DNA of 64,000 bases from an uncultured Clostridia bacterium (GCA_944384235.1 CALWSP010000014.1:1-64000), one strand, 5' to 3'. Shown: positions 8,483 through 19,034, numbered from the stretch's first letter. Made by a program: numbers and translations. Notes: a model not told the origin generated them from the sequence alone.

Positions 8483-8971
8483 TTATTTATTTGAATCTTC
8501 CTCTAATTCCTCTTCTAAAACATCTTCTACTTCTTCAACTTCTTCTGGAATATCAAGTTTATTTAATTCATCTAAATCATTGTTATCAACATCTGTTAAG
8601 TCTATAATATCTTCTTCGTCTAAAATTGTAACATCTTCATTAGCTGAATTAGTTTTCTTTTCTTTGTATTCATTGTATTTTGTTTTGCCTATGTTATAAA
8701 CATCTTCGCCAACTTCTTTTGCTTTTTCAGCATATTTTTTAACAACTGGCTTAGCATCGTCTATTATATCAGAAGTTTTTTCAGCACATTTTTTAACAAC
8801 TGGTTTAGCTTCATCAACAATGTCTATAATTTTGTCTTTAACATTGTTGTAGATAGAAGAAGGGTTAATTTTTTTCTGGTTTGAAATTGCGTTAATTAAT
8901 TTAATTGCATCATCAACAGATATTTGGCCTTCTTTTACCATTTTTAATATTACCATTCTTTCTTTTTTCAT
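8483..8971 (-). CDS. SHOCT-like domain protein with repeated helix and acidic tail
   Basis: A 162-residue cytoplasmic protein; ATG 8971 follows AGAGAGGT on the minus strand. The N terminus (ERMVILKMVKEGQISVDDA, about 4-27) is a SHOCT-like helical hairpin, as found at the N terminus of YvlB/LiaX-type envelope-stress proteins. The middle has a near-duplicate segment, DEAKPVVKKCAEK and DDAKPVVKKYAEK, about 20 residues apart, predicted to be long amphipathic helix. The last 55 residues are strongly acidic with many Glu, Asp and Val. No transmembrane segment is visible. SHOCT domains usually aid oligomerisation; the biochemical role here is unknown. Confidence 0.55.
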   Translation of the reverse strand: MKKERMVILKMVKEGQISVDDAIKLINAISNQKKINPSSIYNNVKDKIIDIVDEAKPVVKKCAEKTSDIIDDAKPVVKKYAEKAKEVGEDVYNIGKTKYNEYKEKKTNSANEDVTILDEEDIIDLTDVDNNDLDELNKLDIPEEVEEVEDVLEEELEEDSNK

Positions 8972-9043
8972 AGTAATTACCTCTCTTTCTTAAAGTTAGT
9001 TTATATTTATATAAAAAAAATATACTAAATTGGTTGTTATCAA

Positions 9044-9763
9044 TTAATTTGGAAGTTTTGATGTTATAATAGATTTTACCTTTTCAGGAAGCTCTGCTAT
9101 TTCTTCTTTAGTTAAAGTAGACACATCAATTGGTGGGTGTATATATAAATTAACATTTGCTGGCTTAATTTTATAGTTGTTTGCCTCCATAATGTTTCTT
9201 GTTCCATCTATTGTTAGAGGAACAATTAAAGCTTTACTTTTAGTTGCAAGTTTAAAGCTACCAGCTTTAAATTCCCCAACTTTACCAGTTTTACTTCTTG
9301 TTCCCTCTGGGAAAACTACCATATTTATTCCGTTTTTAAGTTGTTTAATTCCTTGAATTATAATTTCAGCAGACTGCTTTATGTCGTTTCTATCCATAAA
9401 AAGACAATGAATTTTTTCCATCCATTTATTTATAAAAGGAAGTTTAGAAAGCTCAACTTTAGCTACAAAACCTTTAGGAACTGGAAGTTTAGAAAGCAAA
9501 AGCAAAATGTCAAAGTTGCTTTGATGGTTTGCTATGAAAAGAATGGTTTCGTTTTTGGGTAAATTTTCCAAGCCATACACATTTACATTTGCACCAGAAT
9601 CTTTCATTCTTCCATCTGCCCATTGTTTTACTTTTTCAGTTACAAAAGTTTCATATTCATCGTTTTTATTTTGCTTAAGCAAGTTATCAGCAGTTTTAAT
9701 GTGTTTATTATGTGCAATTAAAGAAAGCACAAGTTTTACATACCATTTTATTGTTCTATACAT
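9044..9763 (-). CDS. plsC: 1-acyl-sn-glycerol-3-phosphate acyltransferase
   Basis: A 239-residue membrane-associated acyltransferase that would turn lysophosphatidic acid into phosphatidic acid in phospholipid synthesis. It carries the two family signatures: NHQSNFD (H80-x4-D85), the catalytic dyad, and FPEGTRS (151-157), which binds the glycerol phosphate. A basic, hydrophobic N terminus (MYRTIKWYVKLVLSLIA) probably sits in the membrane. ATG 9763 is preceded by AAAGGAG on the minus strand. Length is normal for the family. It is transcribed away from rsmB; the 131-base divergent gap contains no promoter I can call firmly. Confidence 0.9.
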   Translation of the reverse strand: MYRTIKWYVKLVLSLIAHNKHIKTADNLLKQNKNDEYETFVTEKVKQWADGRMKDSGANVNVYGLENLPKNETILFIANHQSNFDILLLLSKLPVPKGFVAKVELSKLPFINKWMEKIHCLFMDRNDIKQSAEIIIQGIKQLKNGINMVVFPEGTRSKTGKVGEFKAGSFKLATKSKALIVPLTIDGTRNIMEANNYKIKPANVNLYIHPPIDVSTLTKEEIAELPEKVKSIITSKLPN

Positions 9764-9894
9764 ATAAACTCCTTTAAAAAAAACTTTTTTATTTTCAAAA
9801 AATATGTTAATATATAATTAGATTGCCATAGGCTATTGTACTTTAATTATACAATATATTTATTAAAATTAAAAGACATTTTGGAGATAAATTT

Positions 9895-11217
9895 ATGAAT
9901 GAAAGAGAAATTGCTGTATTTACATTAGTGGATATGTTTAATGAGGGTGCATACAACAACATAATGCTTAGAAAGACATTAAACAAATATGATGATTTAA
10001 CAAAAACTCAAAAAGCTTTTATTACAGAAGTTGTAAATGGAACATTAAGAAACTTAATGAATATTGATTATATTATTAATTTATATTCTAAGACAAAGAC
10101 AAATAAAATGAAACCATTTATATTAAACAACATTAGAGCTAGTGTTTATCAAATTTTATATATGGACAAAGTGCCAGTTTCTGCAGCTTGCAACGAAGCA
10201 GTTAAGTTAGCTAAAAAGAAGCACTTTAACCAACTATCTGGTTTTGTAAATGGCGTGTTAAGGGCAATAGCAAGAAACAAAGACTGTATAGAATATCCTA
10301 AAGATAGGTTAGAGGAAATATCTATTAAATATTCATATCCTACTTGGCTTTTAAAATATTGGCTTGAAGAAATGAATGTTGAACAACTAGAAGAAATTTG
10401 TAAAGCTTTTTCTAACAGTCCTAAAGTTAGTTTATGTGTTAACACTAGCAAGATTAGTAAAGAAGAACTAGTAAAAGAGCTTGAGAAAGAAAATGTTGCA
10501 GTTGATGCAAACACATTGTTAGACAACAGTATATATATTAACAGAACTAGCAACATAGCGAACTTAGAGGCTTATAAAAAGGGCTATTTTCATATTATGG
10601 ACGAAAGTTCAATTTTAGCAGCTAAAATATTATCTCCTGAAGGTGTTGTTGTTGACACCTGTGCAGCTCCTGGGGGAAAGAGCTTTGCTATGGCAGAATT
10701 TATGAAAAACAAAGGTGTTATTTTTTCAAGAGATGTTTACGAGCATAAACTTGAGCTTATTAACGAGGGGGCAAAAAGGCTAGGTTTAGAAAACATAAAA
10801 CCTCAGCTTTTTAACTCAATGGAAGTAGATAGTGAAACAAAGGCAGATTATGTTTTAGTAGATGCGCCTTGTTCAGGCTTTGGTTTAGTTAGAAAAAAAC
10901 CTGACATTAAATACAACAAGCAGTTTGAAGACATTGACGAGCTAGTTAAAATACAAAGAAAAATTTTAGAGGCAAGTAGCCAATTAGTTAAAGTTAATGG
11001 TGTTTTAGTTTATTCTACTTGCACAATATCACACAAAGAAAACATTGACAATGTGAAGTGGTTTTGCAAAGAATTTGGCTTTAGTTTAGAAAGCATTGAA
11101 AAATATTTACCAGAGAAAATTAAGTGCGAAACAGCCAAAGATGGGTATATAAGGCTTTTACCTAATTTATATGGAACAGACGGATTTTTTATTGCGAGGA
11201 TGAGAAAAAATGGATAA
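9895..11217 (+). CDS. rsmB: 16S rRNA (cytosine-967-C5)-methyltransferase RsmB
   Basis: A 440-residue SAM-dependent RNA methyltransferase. Residues about 1-130 are a NusB-like RNA-binding domain. The catalytic part has the SAM loop DTCAAPGGKS, then DAPCSG and STCT, the two cysteine motifs of m5C methyltransferases (one nucleophile, one for release). ATG 9895 follows GGAG at a normal distance. It is the first gene of a tight operon, and its last 8 bases overlap rlmN, implying translational coupling. The order rsmB-rlmN-prpC-prkC-rsgA-rpe-thiN is the standard Firmicutes arrangement, which supports the call. Confidence 0.95.
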   Translation: MNEREIAVFTLVDMFNEGAYNNIMLRKTLNKYDDLTKTQKAFITEVVNGTLRNLMNIDYIINLYSKTKTNKMKPFILNNIRASVYQILYMDKVPVSAACNEAVKLAKKKHFNQLSGFVNGVLRAIARNKDCIEYPKDRLEEISIKYSYPTWLLKYWLEEMNVEQLEEICKAFSNSPKVSLCVNTSKISKEELVKELEKENVAVDANTLLDNSIYINRTSNIANLEAYKKGYFHIMDESSILAAKILSPEGVVVDTCAAPGGKSFAMAEFMKNKGVIFSRDVYEHKLELINEGAKRLGLENIKPQLFNSMEVDSETKADYVLVDAPCSGFGLVRKKPDIKYNKQFEDIDELVKIQRKILEASSQLVKVNGVLVYSTCTISHKENIDNVKWFCKEFGFSLESIEKYLPEKIKCETAKDGYIRLLPNLYGTDGFFIARMRKNG

Positions 11218-12256
11218 AAAAGATTTACGCTCATTAACTTTAGATAAATTAATGGTTGAGCTTGAAAGGTTTGGTGAAAAGCCTTTTAGAGCAAAACAAA
11301 TATATAGTTGGTTACATCAAAAACATATTAATTCTTTTGATGAAATGACAAATTTGTCCAAAGAATTAAGAGAAAAATTAAAAGAAAATTATTTATTAAA
11401 AAATCTTAAAATAGTTGAAAAGTTAGTTTCAAAAGAAGATAACACAAGCAAGTATTTATTTGAAACAGACGATGGAATAGTTATAGAAAGTGTTCTTATG
11501 AAATATTCTTATGGAAATGCGGTTTGCATATCCTCTCAAGCTGGTTGTAGAATGGGTTGCACTTTTTGTGCTTCAACAATAGATGGTCTTGAAAGAAACC
11601 TTTTAGCAGGAGAAATGCTTGCCCAAATATATGAAATTCAAAAGGATAGTTGTGAAAGAGTTTCAAATGTTGTTATGATGGGAAGTGGTGAACCATTAGA
11701 CAATTACGACAACGCTATGGATTTTTTGAAAATAATCAACTCTAAAGAAGGGCTTAATTTAAGCCATAGGCATATAACACTTTCCACTTGTGGGCTTGTT
11801 GACAAAATATATGATTTAAGCAAAGAAAATTTACAAATTACATTAGCCATTTCTTTGCACGCACCTAATGATGAAATTAGGCAAAACACAATGCCTATTG
11901 CTAGGAAATTTGACATTGACAAATTAATTAAAGCTGCAAAAGATTATGCAAACACCACAAAAAGGCGTGTTACTTTTGAATATGCTCTTATAAATGGAGT
12001 TAATGACAGCATAGAAAATGCAAATGAGTTAGCAGGCAGATTAAAAGGAATAATGTGTCACATTAATTTAATACCAGTTAATGATGTTAAAGAAAACAAT
12101 TATGTTAGAAGCAGTGAAGATAATATAAAAAAGTTTGCAGAGGCTTTAACTAAAAAAGGTATAGAAACAACTATTAGAAGAAAATTAGGTAGCGATATAA
12201 ACGCTGCTTGTGGTCAATTAAGGAAAAGGTATAAAGACAATTTAAAGGAGGAGTAG
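11210..12256 (+). CDS. rlmN: Dual-specificity 23S rRNA/tRNA adenine-C2 methyltransferase RlmN
   Basis: A 348-residue radical-SAM enzyme that methylates A2503 of 23S rRNA and A37 of some tRNAs. The 4Fe-4S cluster motif Cys-x3-Cys-x2-Cys is at C113, C117 and C120 (CRMGCTFC). A cysteine near the C terminus (DINAACGQL) matches the conserved mechanistic cysteine that forms the methylene link. MMGSGEPLDNYDN is the usual GGEP-like motif. Full length. ATG 11210 lies inside the end of rsmB (8-base overlap). Confidence 0.95.
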   Translation: MDKKDLRSLTLDKLMVELERFGEKPFRAKQIYSWLHQKHINSFDEMTNLSKELREKLKENYLLKNLKIVEKLVSKEDNTSKYLFETDDGIVIESVLMKYSYGNAVCISSQAGCRMGCTFCASTIDGLERNLLAGEMLAQIYEIQKDSCERVSNVVMMGSGEPLDNYDNAMDFLKIINSKEGLNLSHRHITLSTCGLVDKIYDLSKENLQITLAISLHAPNDEIRQNTMPIARKFDIDKLIKAAKDYANTTKRRVTFEYALINGVNDSIENANELAGRLKGIMCHINLIPVNDVKENNYVRSSEDNIKKFAEALTKKGIETTIRRKLGSDINAACGQLRKRYKDNLKEE

Positions 12257-12257
12257 T

Positions 12258-12986
12258 ATGCTTGGATTTGGTAAAACAGATTTAGGGCAAAAGCGAGAAA
12301 ACAATGAAGATACTATATTTGTTTCAAACCAAAGTATAGGTTGTTTAGAAAACTTATATATTGTTGCTGATGGTATGGGTGGACACAAGGCTGGTCAAAT
12401 AGCAAGCAAAGAGGCTGTTGAAATTGTTGTTGAATATATGAAAAACAACTGTGTAGAAAACGAGCCATTAGATAATTTGATTTCAGCTATAAATGTTGCA
12501 AATGAAAAAGTTTTTGAGCTTGGAAGAAGCAACCAAGAATATGAAAGTATGGGAACTACAATTGTTGCTGCTACACTTAATGGAAGTAATTTATTTGTAG
12601 GGAATGTTGGAGATTCTAGGCTTTATAAAATTTCTGACGGGCAAATTAGTCAAATAACTGAAGACCATTCTCTTGTTGCAACTATGATTAAAGCGGGAGA
12701 AATAACTAAAGACCAAGCTAAAAATCACCCACAAAGAAATGTTATTACAAGAGCAGTTGGAACTGACAAAGAAGTTGTTGCAGATGGATTTATTATTAAA
12801 GTTAAAAGTGGTGATACTATTGTTATGTGTAGCGACGGTTTAAGCAATATGTTAGGCGATGGAGAAATTTACAGCATTTCATCAAACAAAGAATTAACTC
12901 TTGAAAAAAGGGCAGAAATGTTAATAGATAGTGCAAATGAAAACGGTGGAAGTGACAACATTTCTGTTGTTATAATTGATGTGTAA
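12258..12986 (+). CDS. prpC: PP2C-type protein Ser/Thr phosphatase
   Basis: A 242-residue PPM/PP2C phosphatase, soluble, with metal-binding motifs RENNEDT (N terminus), ADGMGGHKAG, GNVGDSRLY, MCSDGLSN and GSDNISVVIID in family order. It starts one base after rlmN stops, with AAAGGAGGAG just upstream of ATG 12258. It reverses phosphorylation by the PrkC kinase encoded directly downstream, the usual antagonist pair controlling cell-wall and growth-state targets. Length matches Bacillus PrpC/Stp. Confidence 0.95.
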   Translation: MLGFGKTDLGQKRENNEDTIFVSNQSIGCLENLYIVADGMGGHKAGQIASKEAVEIVVEYMKNNCVENEPLDNLISAINVANEKVFELGRSNQEYESMGTTIVAATLNGSNLFVGNVGDSRLYKISDGQISQITEDHSLVATMIKAGEITKDQAKNHPQRNVITRAVGTDKEVVADGFIIKVKSGDTIVMCSDGLSNMLGDGEIYSISSNKELTLEKRAEMLIDSANENGGSDNISVVIIDV

Positions 12987-12998
12987 GGGGGTGCATAT

Positions 12999-14963
12999 AT
13001 GTTATTACAAAAAGAGCAAGTAGTTGGACAAAGATATAGAATAATAGAAGTCATTGGCAAAGGCGGAATGGCAATTGTATACAAAGCTAACGATTTAAAA
13101 CTTGGCAGAGATGTTACTTTAAAAGTTTTAAAGGCGGACCTTATAGACGATGATGGTTTTATAAAAAGATTTAGTACAGAGGCTAGAGCAGCTGCAAAGC
13201 TTGCACACACTAACATAGTTAATGTATATGATGTAGGCAATGATGGAGATATTTATTACATTGTTATGGAGTATATAGACGGCATTACTTTAAAGCATCT
13301 TATTAATAGAAAAGGGTCATTAAGCAACGAGTTAGCAGCAAATATAGCTATGCAAATTGCAGCTGGGCTTGAAAATGCACACGAAAATGGCGTTATTCAT
13401 AGAGATATTAAGCCTGAAAACATTATGCTTACAGAGGTTGGAGATAAGGTTGTTGCAAAAGTTACTGACTTTGGCATTGCAAAAGCTAATAGCCTTGAAA
13501 TAACTCAAGGGGATTATATGGGTTCTGTTCATTATTTTTCTCCAGAACAGGCAAAAGGCGAGAATGTTGACAGAAGAAGTGACATTTATTCTTTAGGAAT
13601 AGTGTTTTTTGAAATGCTTACAGGTGTTAAACCTTTTGAGGGCAGTTCTGCAATTGAATTTGCTATGAAGCACATAAAATCTCCTTTACCTGACATTAAG
13701 GCAATAAACCCAAATGCAAGCAAAGAGCTTATTGAAATAATTAAGAAAGCTTGTTCAAAAGAGCCAAAAAATAGATATCAAAGTGCAAGCGAGATGGAGG
13801 AAGCTATAAGAGATGTTCTTCCAAAATTAAGCAAGAAAAATGTTAATAAAGCGCCAGTTGTTGCAGATGATGATATGAGCGAATATGATGACTATGATGC
13901 TGAAGATGATGAAAGCATTAAAATTAGAGAAAGAAACATTATTATTACAGCTATTTTAACTGGCATAGTTATTATTGTGCTTATTACAATAGGTGGAAAA
14001 ATTATTAACAACACAATATATGGAGATACAATTAAAGTTCCAAATTTTGTAGGTTTAACATACGAAAAAGCTTCTGAAAAGGCTGAGAAAAAGGGTCTTA
14101 CTATTGAAAGAGAGGACATTTATCAAGCTGATGTAGAGGCTGGAGATGTTGCTAGGCAAATTCCTGAAAAGGGTGAAAGAGTTGAAAAAGGCTCAGTTGT
14201 TGTGTTATATGTTAGTTTTGGGCCTGGAGATATTCAAATGCCTAGCATAGTTGGGCTTAGAAAGTCTGAGGGTGAGAAAAAACTTGCTGAGCTTGGTTTA
14301 GCAATTGGTGATGTTGAGTATGTTGCCAGCGACAAGCCAATTGGAGAGATATTAGAACAGTCACCAGAGTTTAACGAAATGGTTACACCTGATGTGAAAG
14401 TGTCTATAAAAGTGAGTAAAGGTGAGGACGCAAAGGAAGTTCCTGTTCCTAATTTAAGGCTTAAAACAAAAGAAGAAGTTAGTATGATAATGGAAGATTT
14501 AGGTCTTAATGTTAAGTTTTTAGAGGGTTATAGCGACAGTGTTGAGGAAGGCAAGGTTATTGACCAAGGCATTACACCAGATACTATGGTGGCAGTTGGA
14601 AGCCAAATTACAGTTACAATAAGCAAGGGTAAGATGGAAACAACAACTGAAATAGCTACAATTAAAGTTCCTGCTATTGTAGATATTACAACAACAGAGG
14701 CTGTTACAGAGGCAACAACTGAAGTTGTTACAGAAGCAGTAGCAAACAAGGCTGTTAATATACCTGTAAACCCAGATAAAAACATTTTAGGAGAGAGCAA
14801 CAATGTTAGAGTTGTTGCAAACAAAAATGGCACAGAAGTTGTTTTAAAGGAGATAACATTAGGTAAAGATGAGTTTCCGTTTACTGTTAATGATGTGTCT
14901 GATGGAAACACAGAGTATAAAGTTTATATAAATGGAAATGTAGTATATAGTGAGATAAAGTAA
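12999..14963 (+). CDS. prkC: PASTA-domain Ser/Thr kinase PrkC with Thr/Glu linker and extra C-terminal domain
   Basis: A 654-residue membrane kinase. The cytoplasmic kinase domain (about 10-275) has the glycine loop GKGGMA, catalytic lysine K42 in VTLKVLK (Thr where Ala is usual), HRDIKPEN (H134-R135-D136) and DFG at 157-159. An acidic juxtamembrane segment is followed by one transmembrane helix (about 308-332). Outside are three PASTA repeats (about 343-410, 411-478, 480-547), which in PrkC bind muropeptides. Unlike the common layout, a Thr/Glu/Val-rich linker (about 548-585) and a further beta-rich domain of about 65 residues follow. GGGGTG precedes ATG 12999, 12 bases after prpC. It should sense wall fragments and phosphorylate growth and wall-synthesis proteins. 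Confidence 0.93.
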   Translation: MLLQKEQVVGQRYRIIEVIGKGGMAIVYKANDLKLGRDVTLKVLKADLIDDDGFIKRFSTEARAAAKLAHTNIVNVYDVGNDGDIYYIVMEYIDGITLKHLINRKGSLSNELAANIAMQIAAGLENAHENGVIHRDIKPENIMLTEVGDKVVAKVTDFGIAKANSLEITQGDYMGSVHYFSPEQAKGENVDRRSDIYSLGIVFFEMLTGVKPFEGSSAIEFAMKHIKSPLPDIKAINPNASKELIEIIKKACSKEPKNRYQSASEMEEAIRDVLPKLSKKNVNKAPVVADDDMSEYDDYDAEDDESIKIRERNIIITAILTGIVIIVLITIGGKIINNTIYGDTIKVPNFVGLTYEKASEKAEKKGLTIEREDIYQADVEAGDVARQIPEKGERVEKGSVVVLYVSFGPGDIQMPSIVGLRKSEGEKKLAELGLAIGDVEYVASDKPIGEILEQSPEFNEMVTPDVKVSIKVSKGEDAKEVPVPNLRLKTKEEVSMIMEDLGLNVKFLEGYSDSVEEGKVIDQGITPDTMVAVGSQITVTISKGKMETTTEIATIKVPAIVDITTTEAVTEATTEVVTEAVANKAVNIPVNPDKNILGESNNVRVVANKNGTEVVLKEITLGKDEFPFTVNDVSDGNTEYKVYINGNVVYSEIK

Positions 14964-14964
14964 T

Positions 14965-15828
14965 ATGATAGGTAGAATAATTAGAGGAGTTGGCGGCTTA
15001 TATTATGTGGCTGCCAATGGCTCCATATATGAATGTAGTGCTAGAGGCAAGTTTAGAAAAGACAAAATTACTCCAACTGTTGGAGATTTTGTTGATTTTA
15101 CAATTTTAGATGATGAAAACAAAAAGGGTGCATTAGATAAAATTTTAGAAAGAAAAAACTCTTTAATAAGGCCAAGAGTTGTGAACATTGACACTGCAAT
15201 AATCACATTTGCTGCTAAAAGCCCTGATATTAACAGAGATTTACTTGATAGATTTTTGATTTTAGCTGAAAGGCAAAATATACCTAATATCATTATTTGT
15301 ATAAACAAAGCAGATTTATCTAGCGAAGAAGAAAAACAAGAGTTTTTAAGTGTGTATGGAAAAATGTATGATGTGGCTTTTGTTTCTGCTAAAGAAAATA
15401 TTGGCTTTGAAAATTTAAAAGATTTAATTAAGGGCGTTACTGTTTTTGCTGGGCCATCTGGAGTTGGAAAATCCAGCATAATTAACCACCTTATACCAGA
15501 TAGCAAAAGGGAAACTGGGGAGATAAGCAAAAAAATTGAAAGAGGAAAGCACACAACAAGGCAGGTTGAACTTTTATATATGGTTGACGACAAATATATT
15601 GTGGACTCTCCAGGCTTTACTTCTCTTTCTTTAGATTTTTTAAAGCCAGAGGATATTCAAAACTATTTTAGAGAGTTTGAAGATTACATTGGAAAATGTA
15701 GGTTTGTAGACTGTGCTCATATTGCTGAGCCAGATTGTGCTATTAAAGAAAATATAGGAAAAAATATTTCAAAGGAAAGATATGAAAGGTTTGTATATCT
15801 TTATAATGAATTAAAACAAAGGAGATAA
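14965..15828 (+). CDS. rsgA: Ribosome small-subunit-dependent GTPase RsgA
   Basis: A 287-residue circularly permuted GTPase that helps mature the 30S subunit. An N-terminal OB fold is followed by the permuted motif order: NKAD (G4) first, then GPSGVGKSS (G1), DSPGF (G3) and a C-terminal zinc knuckle with CRFVDCAHIAEPDC. ATG 14965 begins one base after the prkC stop; no strong ribosome site is visible, so translation is probably coupled to prkC. Confidence 0.95.
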   Translation: MIGRIIRGVGGLYYVAANGSIYECSARGKFRKDKITPTVGDFVDFTILDDENKKGALDKILERKNSLIRPRVVNIDTAIITFAAKSPDINRDLLDRFLILAERQNIPNIIICINKADLSSEEEKQEFLSVYGKMYDVAFVSAKENIGFENLKDLIKGVTVFAGPSGVGKSSIINHLIPDSKRETGEISKKIERGKHTTRQVELLYMVDDKYIVDSPGFTSLSLDFLKPEDIQNYFREFEDYIGKCRFVDCAHIAEPDCAIKENIGKNISKERYERFVYLYNELKQRR

Positions 15829-15832
15829 AAAA

Positions 15833-16495
15833 ATGGAATACAAGTTATCGCCGTCTTTACTTTCGGCTGATTTTGCAAATTTAGAAAAAGATATTAAAGT
15901 GTGTGAAAAAAACAATGTGCCATATCTTCACGTAGATGTTATGGATGGTATGTTTGTTCCTAACATTTCTATTGGAGTGCCAGTTGTTAAGAGCCTTAGA
16001 AAAGCAACAAACCTTGTTTTAGATGTGCATTTAATGATTGTTAAGCCTGAAAGGTATGTAGAAGCTTTTGCAAAGGCTGGAGCAGACATAATTAACATTC
16101 ATTATGAGTCAACAGATGATTGTATACCTGTTTTAGAGAAGATTAGAGAGCTTGGCAAAAGCCCTGCTGTTACTATTAAACCAAAAACAAGCTACAAGGA
16201 AGTTTTACATCTTGCAAAATATGTAGATATGTTTTTAGTTATGAGTGTTGAGCCTGGTTTTGGTGGACAAAGTTTTATTGAACAAACTCTTGAAAATGTT
16301 AAAGGTTTAGCTAAGTACAGAGAAGAAAGTGGCTTAAACTTTGACATAGAGATAGATGGTGGAATTAATTTAGAAAATGTTGAGAAAGTTGTTGAGGCTG
16401 GGGCAAATGTTATAGTTGCAGGTTCAGCTATTTTTGGTAATGATGATATAGAGGAGAGAATTCAAAAATTTAACTCTATTTTAGCTAGTCATTAG
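15833..16495 (+). CDS. rpe: Ribulose-phosphate 3-epimerase
   Basis: A 220-residue TIM-barrel enzyme interconverting ribulose 5-phosphate and xylulose 5-phosphate in the pentose phosphate pathway. Metal and catalytic motifs HVDVMDGMFVPN, LDVHLMI, VEPGFGGQ and EIDGGI are all present, and length is normal. AAAGGAG precedes ATG 15833. It belongs with rpiB (58499) functionally, though not in position. Confidence 0.95.
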   Translation: MEYKLSPSLLSADFANLEKDIKVCEKNNVPYLHVDVMDGMFVPNISIGVPVVKSLRKATNLVLDVHLMIVKPERYVEAFAKAGADIINIHYESTDDCIPVLEKIRELGKSPAVTIKPKTSYKEVLHLAKYVDMFLVMSVEPGFGGQSFIEQTLENVKGLAKYREESGLNFDIEIDGGINLENVEKVVEAGANVIVAGSAIFGNDDIEERIQKFNSILASH

Positions 16496-16505
16496 TGAGG
16501 TTATT

Positions 16506-17141
16506 ATGAAAACTATATTAATTGGTAGTGGAGCAATAAGTGATTATGATGTTATAATGGGATATTTAGACGACGATGCTTTTGTTATAGCTTGTGATGG
16601 AGGTTTAAAGCATTGCAGAGAAATGGGCATTACTCCAAATTTAATAGTGGGAGATTTTGACTCAGCAGAAAGTGAAGACAAAATTTTTTACGAAAATAAA
16701 GGTGTTGAAATATTTAAATATCCAAAGAAAAAGGATATGACAGATATGGAAATTGGGCTTGATATTGCCATTGAAAAAGAGCCAGAAAGTATATTTATTT
16801 TAGGTGGTTTAGGTTCAAGGTTTGACCACAGCTTAGCTAATGTTCACATTATTTTAAAGGCTATTAAAGAGGGAATATCTGCTTGTGTTTTAGACAACAA
16901 CAACATCATTACTCTTGTTATAGATAGCATTGATATTGAGGGCGAAGTAGGGCAAAATGTGTCTTTAATTCCTTTAACAACTGAGGTTAATGGAGTTGTG
17001 ACTGAAAACCTTGAATATGAGCTTAACGATGCAACATTAAAAATTGGCTCATCTATTGGAGTTAGTAATGTTATGACAAGAGATTTTGCAAAAATTAGCG
17101 TTAAAGAAGGCATTTTAATTGTAATTATGTCAAGAGATTAA
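16506..17141 (+). CDS. thiN: Thiamine pyrophosphokinase
   Basis: A 211-residue enzyme that converts thiamine plus ATP into thiamine diphosphate. It has ACDGG, VGDFDS, KKKDMTDME and LGGLGSRFDH, which are the ATP/metal and substrate signatures of the family. ATG 16506 follows a weak GTGAGG site, 10 bases after rpe. It is the last recognisable enzyme of the rsmB operon. I saw no TPP riboswitch upstream, in keeping with its place inside a housekeeping operon. Confidence 0.92.
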   Translation: MKTILIGSGAISDYDVIMGYLDDDAFVIACDGGLKHCREMGITPNLIVGDFDSAESEDKIFYENKGVEIFKYPKKKDMTDMEIGLDIAIEKEPESIFILGGLGSRFDHSLANVHIILKAIKEGISACVLDNNNIITLVIDSIDIEGEVGQNVSLIPLTTEVNGVVTENLEYELNDATLKIGSSIGVSNVMTRDFAKISVKEGILIVIMSRD

Positions 17142-17185
17142 TTTTCTTTGCATAGTATATTATATATGTAAAGGAAGTTTTTAAA

Positions 17186-17344
17186 TTGAACTGTTTTAAA
17201 GACATATCAAAATATATATTAGCAGTTTTTTTGCTTGGAATTGGTATAGGAATTATAGTATGTAAACATTTTTGTGTAGGATATTTTTTTGGAATATTGT
17301 TTTTAATCATAGGTATAGTTTTATGTTTTAAGAAAAATAGCTAG
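17186..17344 (+). CDS. Small two-helix membrane peptide, 52 residues
   Basis: A short frame starting at TTG 17186, nine bases after AAGGAAG. The peptide begins MNCFKDISKY, has two hydrophobic stretches (about 11-26 and 31-47) split by CKHFC, and ends CFKKNS. Its TAG stop lies inside the terminator stem of the operon. A ribosome site, a start, two clean transmembrane segments and a positive C-terminal end support a real gene, but TTG start and small size leave doubt. I recognise no family. Confidence 0.5.
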   Translation: MNCFKDISKYILAVFLLGIGIGIIVCKHFCVGYFFGILFLIIGIVLCFKKNS

Positions 17345-17369
17345 GCTATAAAAAGCCTAGCTATTTTTT
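17337..17369 (+). terminator. Terminator of the rsmB-thiN operon
   Basis: Perfect 10-bp stem ATAGCTAGGC (17337-17346) with GCCTAGCTAT (17355-17364) and a T-run; it includes the stop codon of the 52-residue peptide. Confidence 0.9.
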
Positions 17370-17372
17370 ATG

Positions 17373-17399
17373 AAAAAAGAGGCTGTAAAAACAGCCTCT
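17373..17399 (-). terminator. Terminator of gdhA (minus strand)
   Basis: Perfect 9-bp stem AGAGGCTGT (17378-17386) with ACAGCCTCT (17391-17399); the A-run 17373-17378 is a T-run on the minus strand. Confidence 0.9.
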
Positions 17400-17410
17400 A
17401 AAAGTTGAAA

Positions 17411-18883
<1,473 letters not shown>

Positions 18884-18978
18884 TTAAAAAATAATGTTAT
18901 GATATAATTTAAATTATTTTTTTAAGATTTAAAAATAAAAACTTTATAAAGTAAAGCTATAATATTGGTGCATTTTGG

Positions 18979-19007
18979 TTGCAAAATATTCACATATAAT
19001 GTAAAAT
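18979..19007 (+). promoter_or_regulatory. Candidate promoter of the DUF4127 gene
   Basis: TTGCAA (18979-18984), 17 bases, TAAAAT (19002-19007), ending 28 bases before the start at 19035. An overlapping TATAAT at 18995-19000 has a poorer partner. The remainder of the 18743-19034 gap is AT-rich with no other feature seen. Confidence 0.5.
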
Positions 19008-19034
19008 TATATAAAGTGATAAATGGAGGTTATT

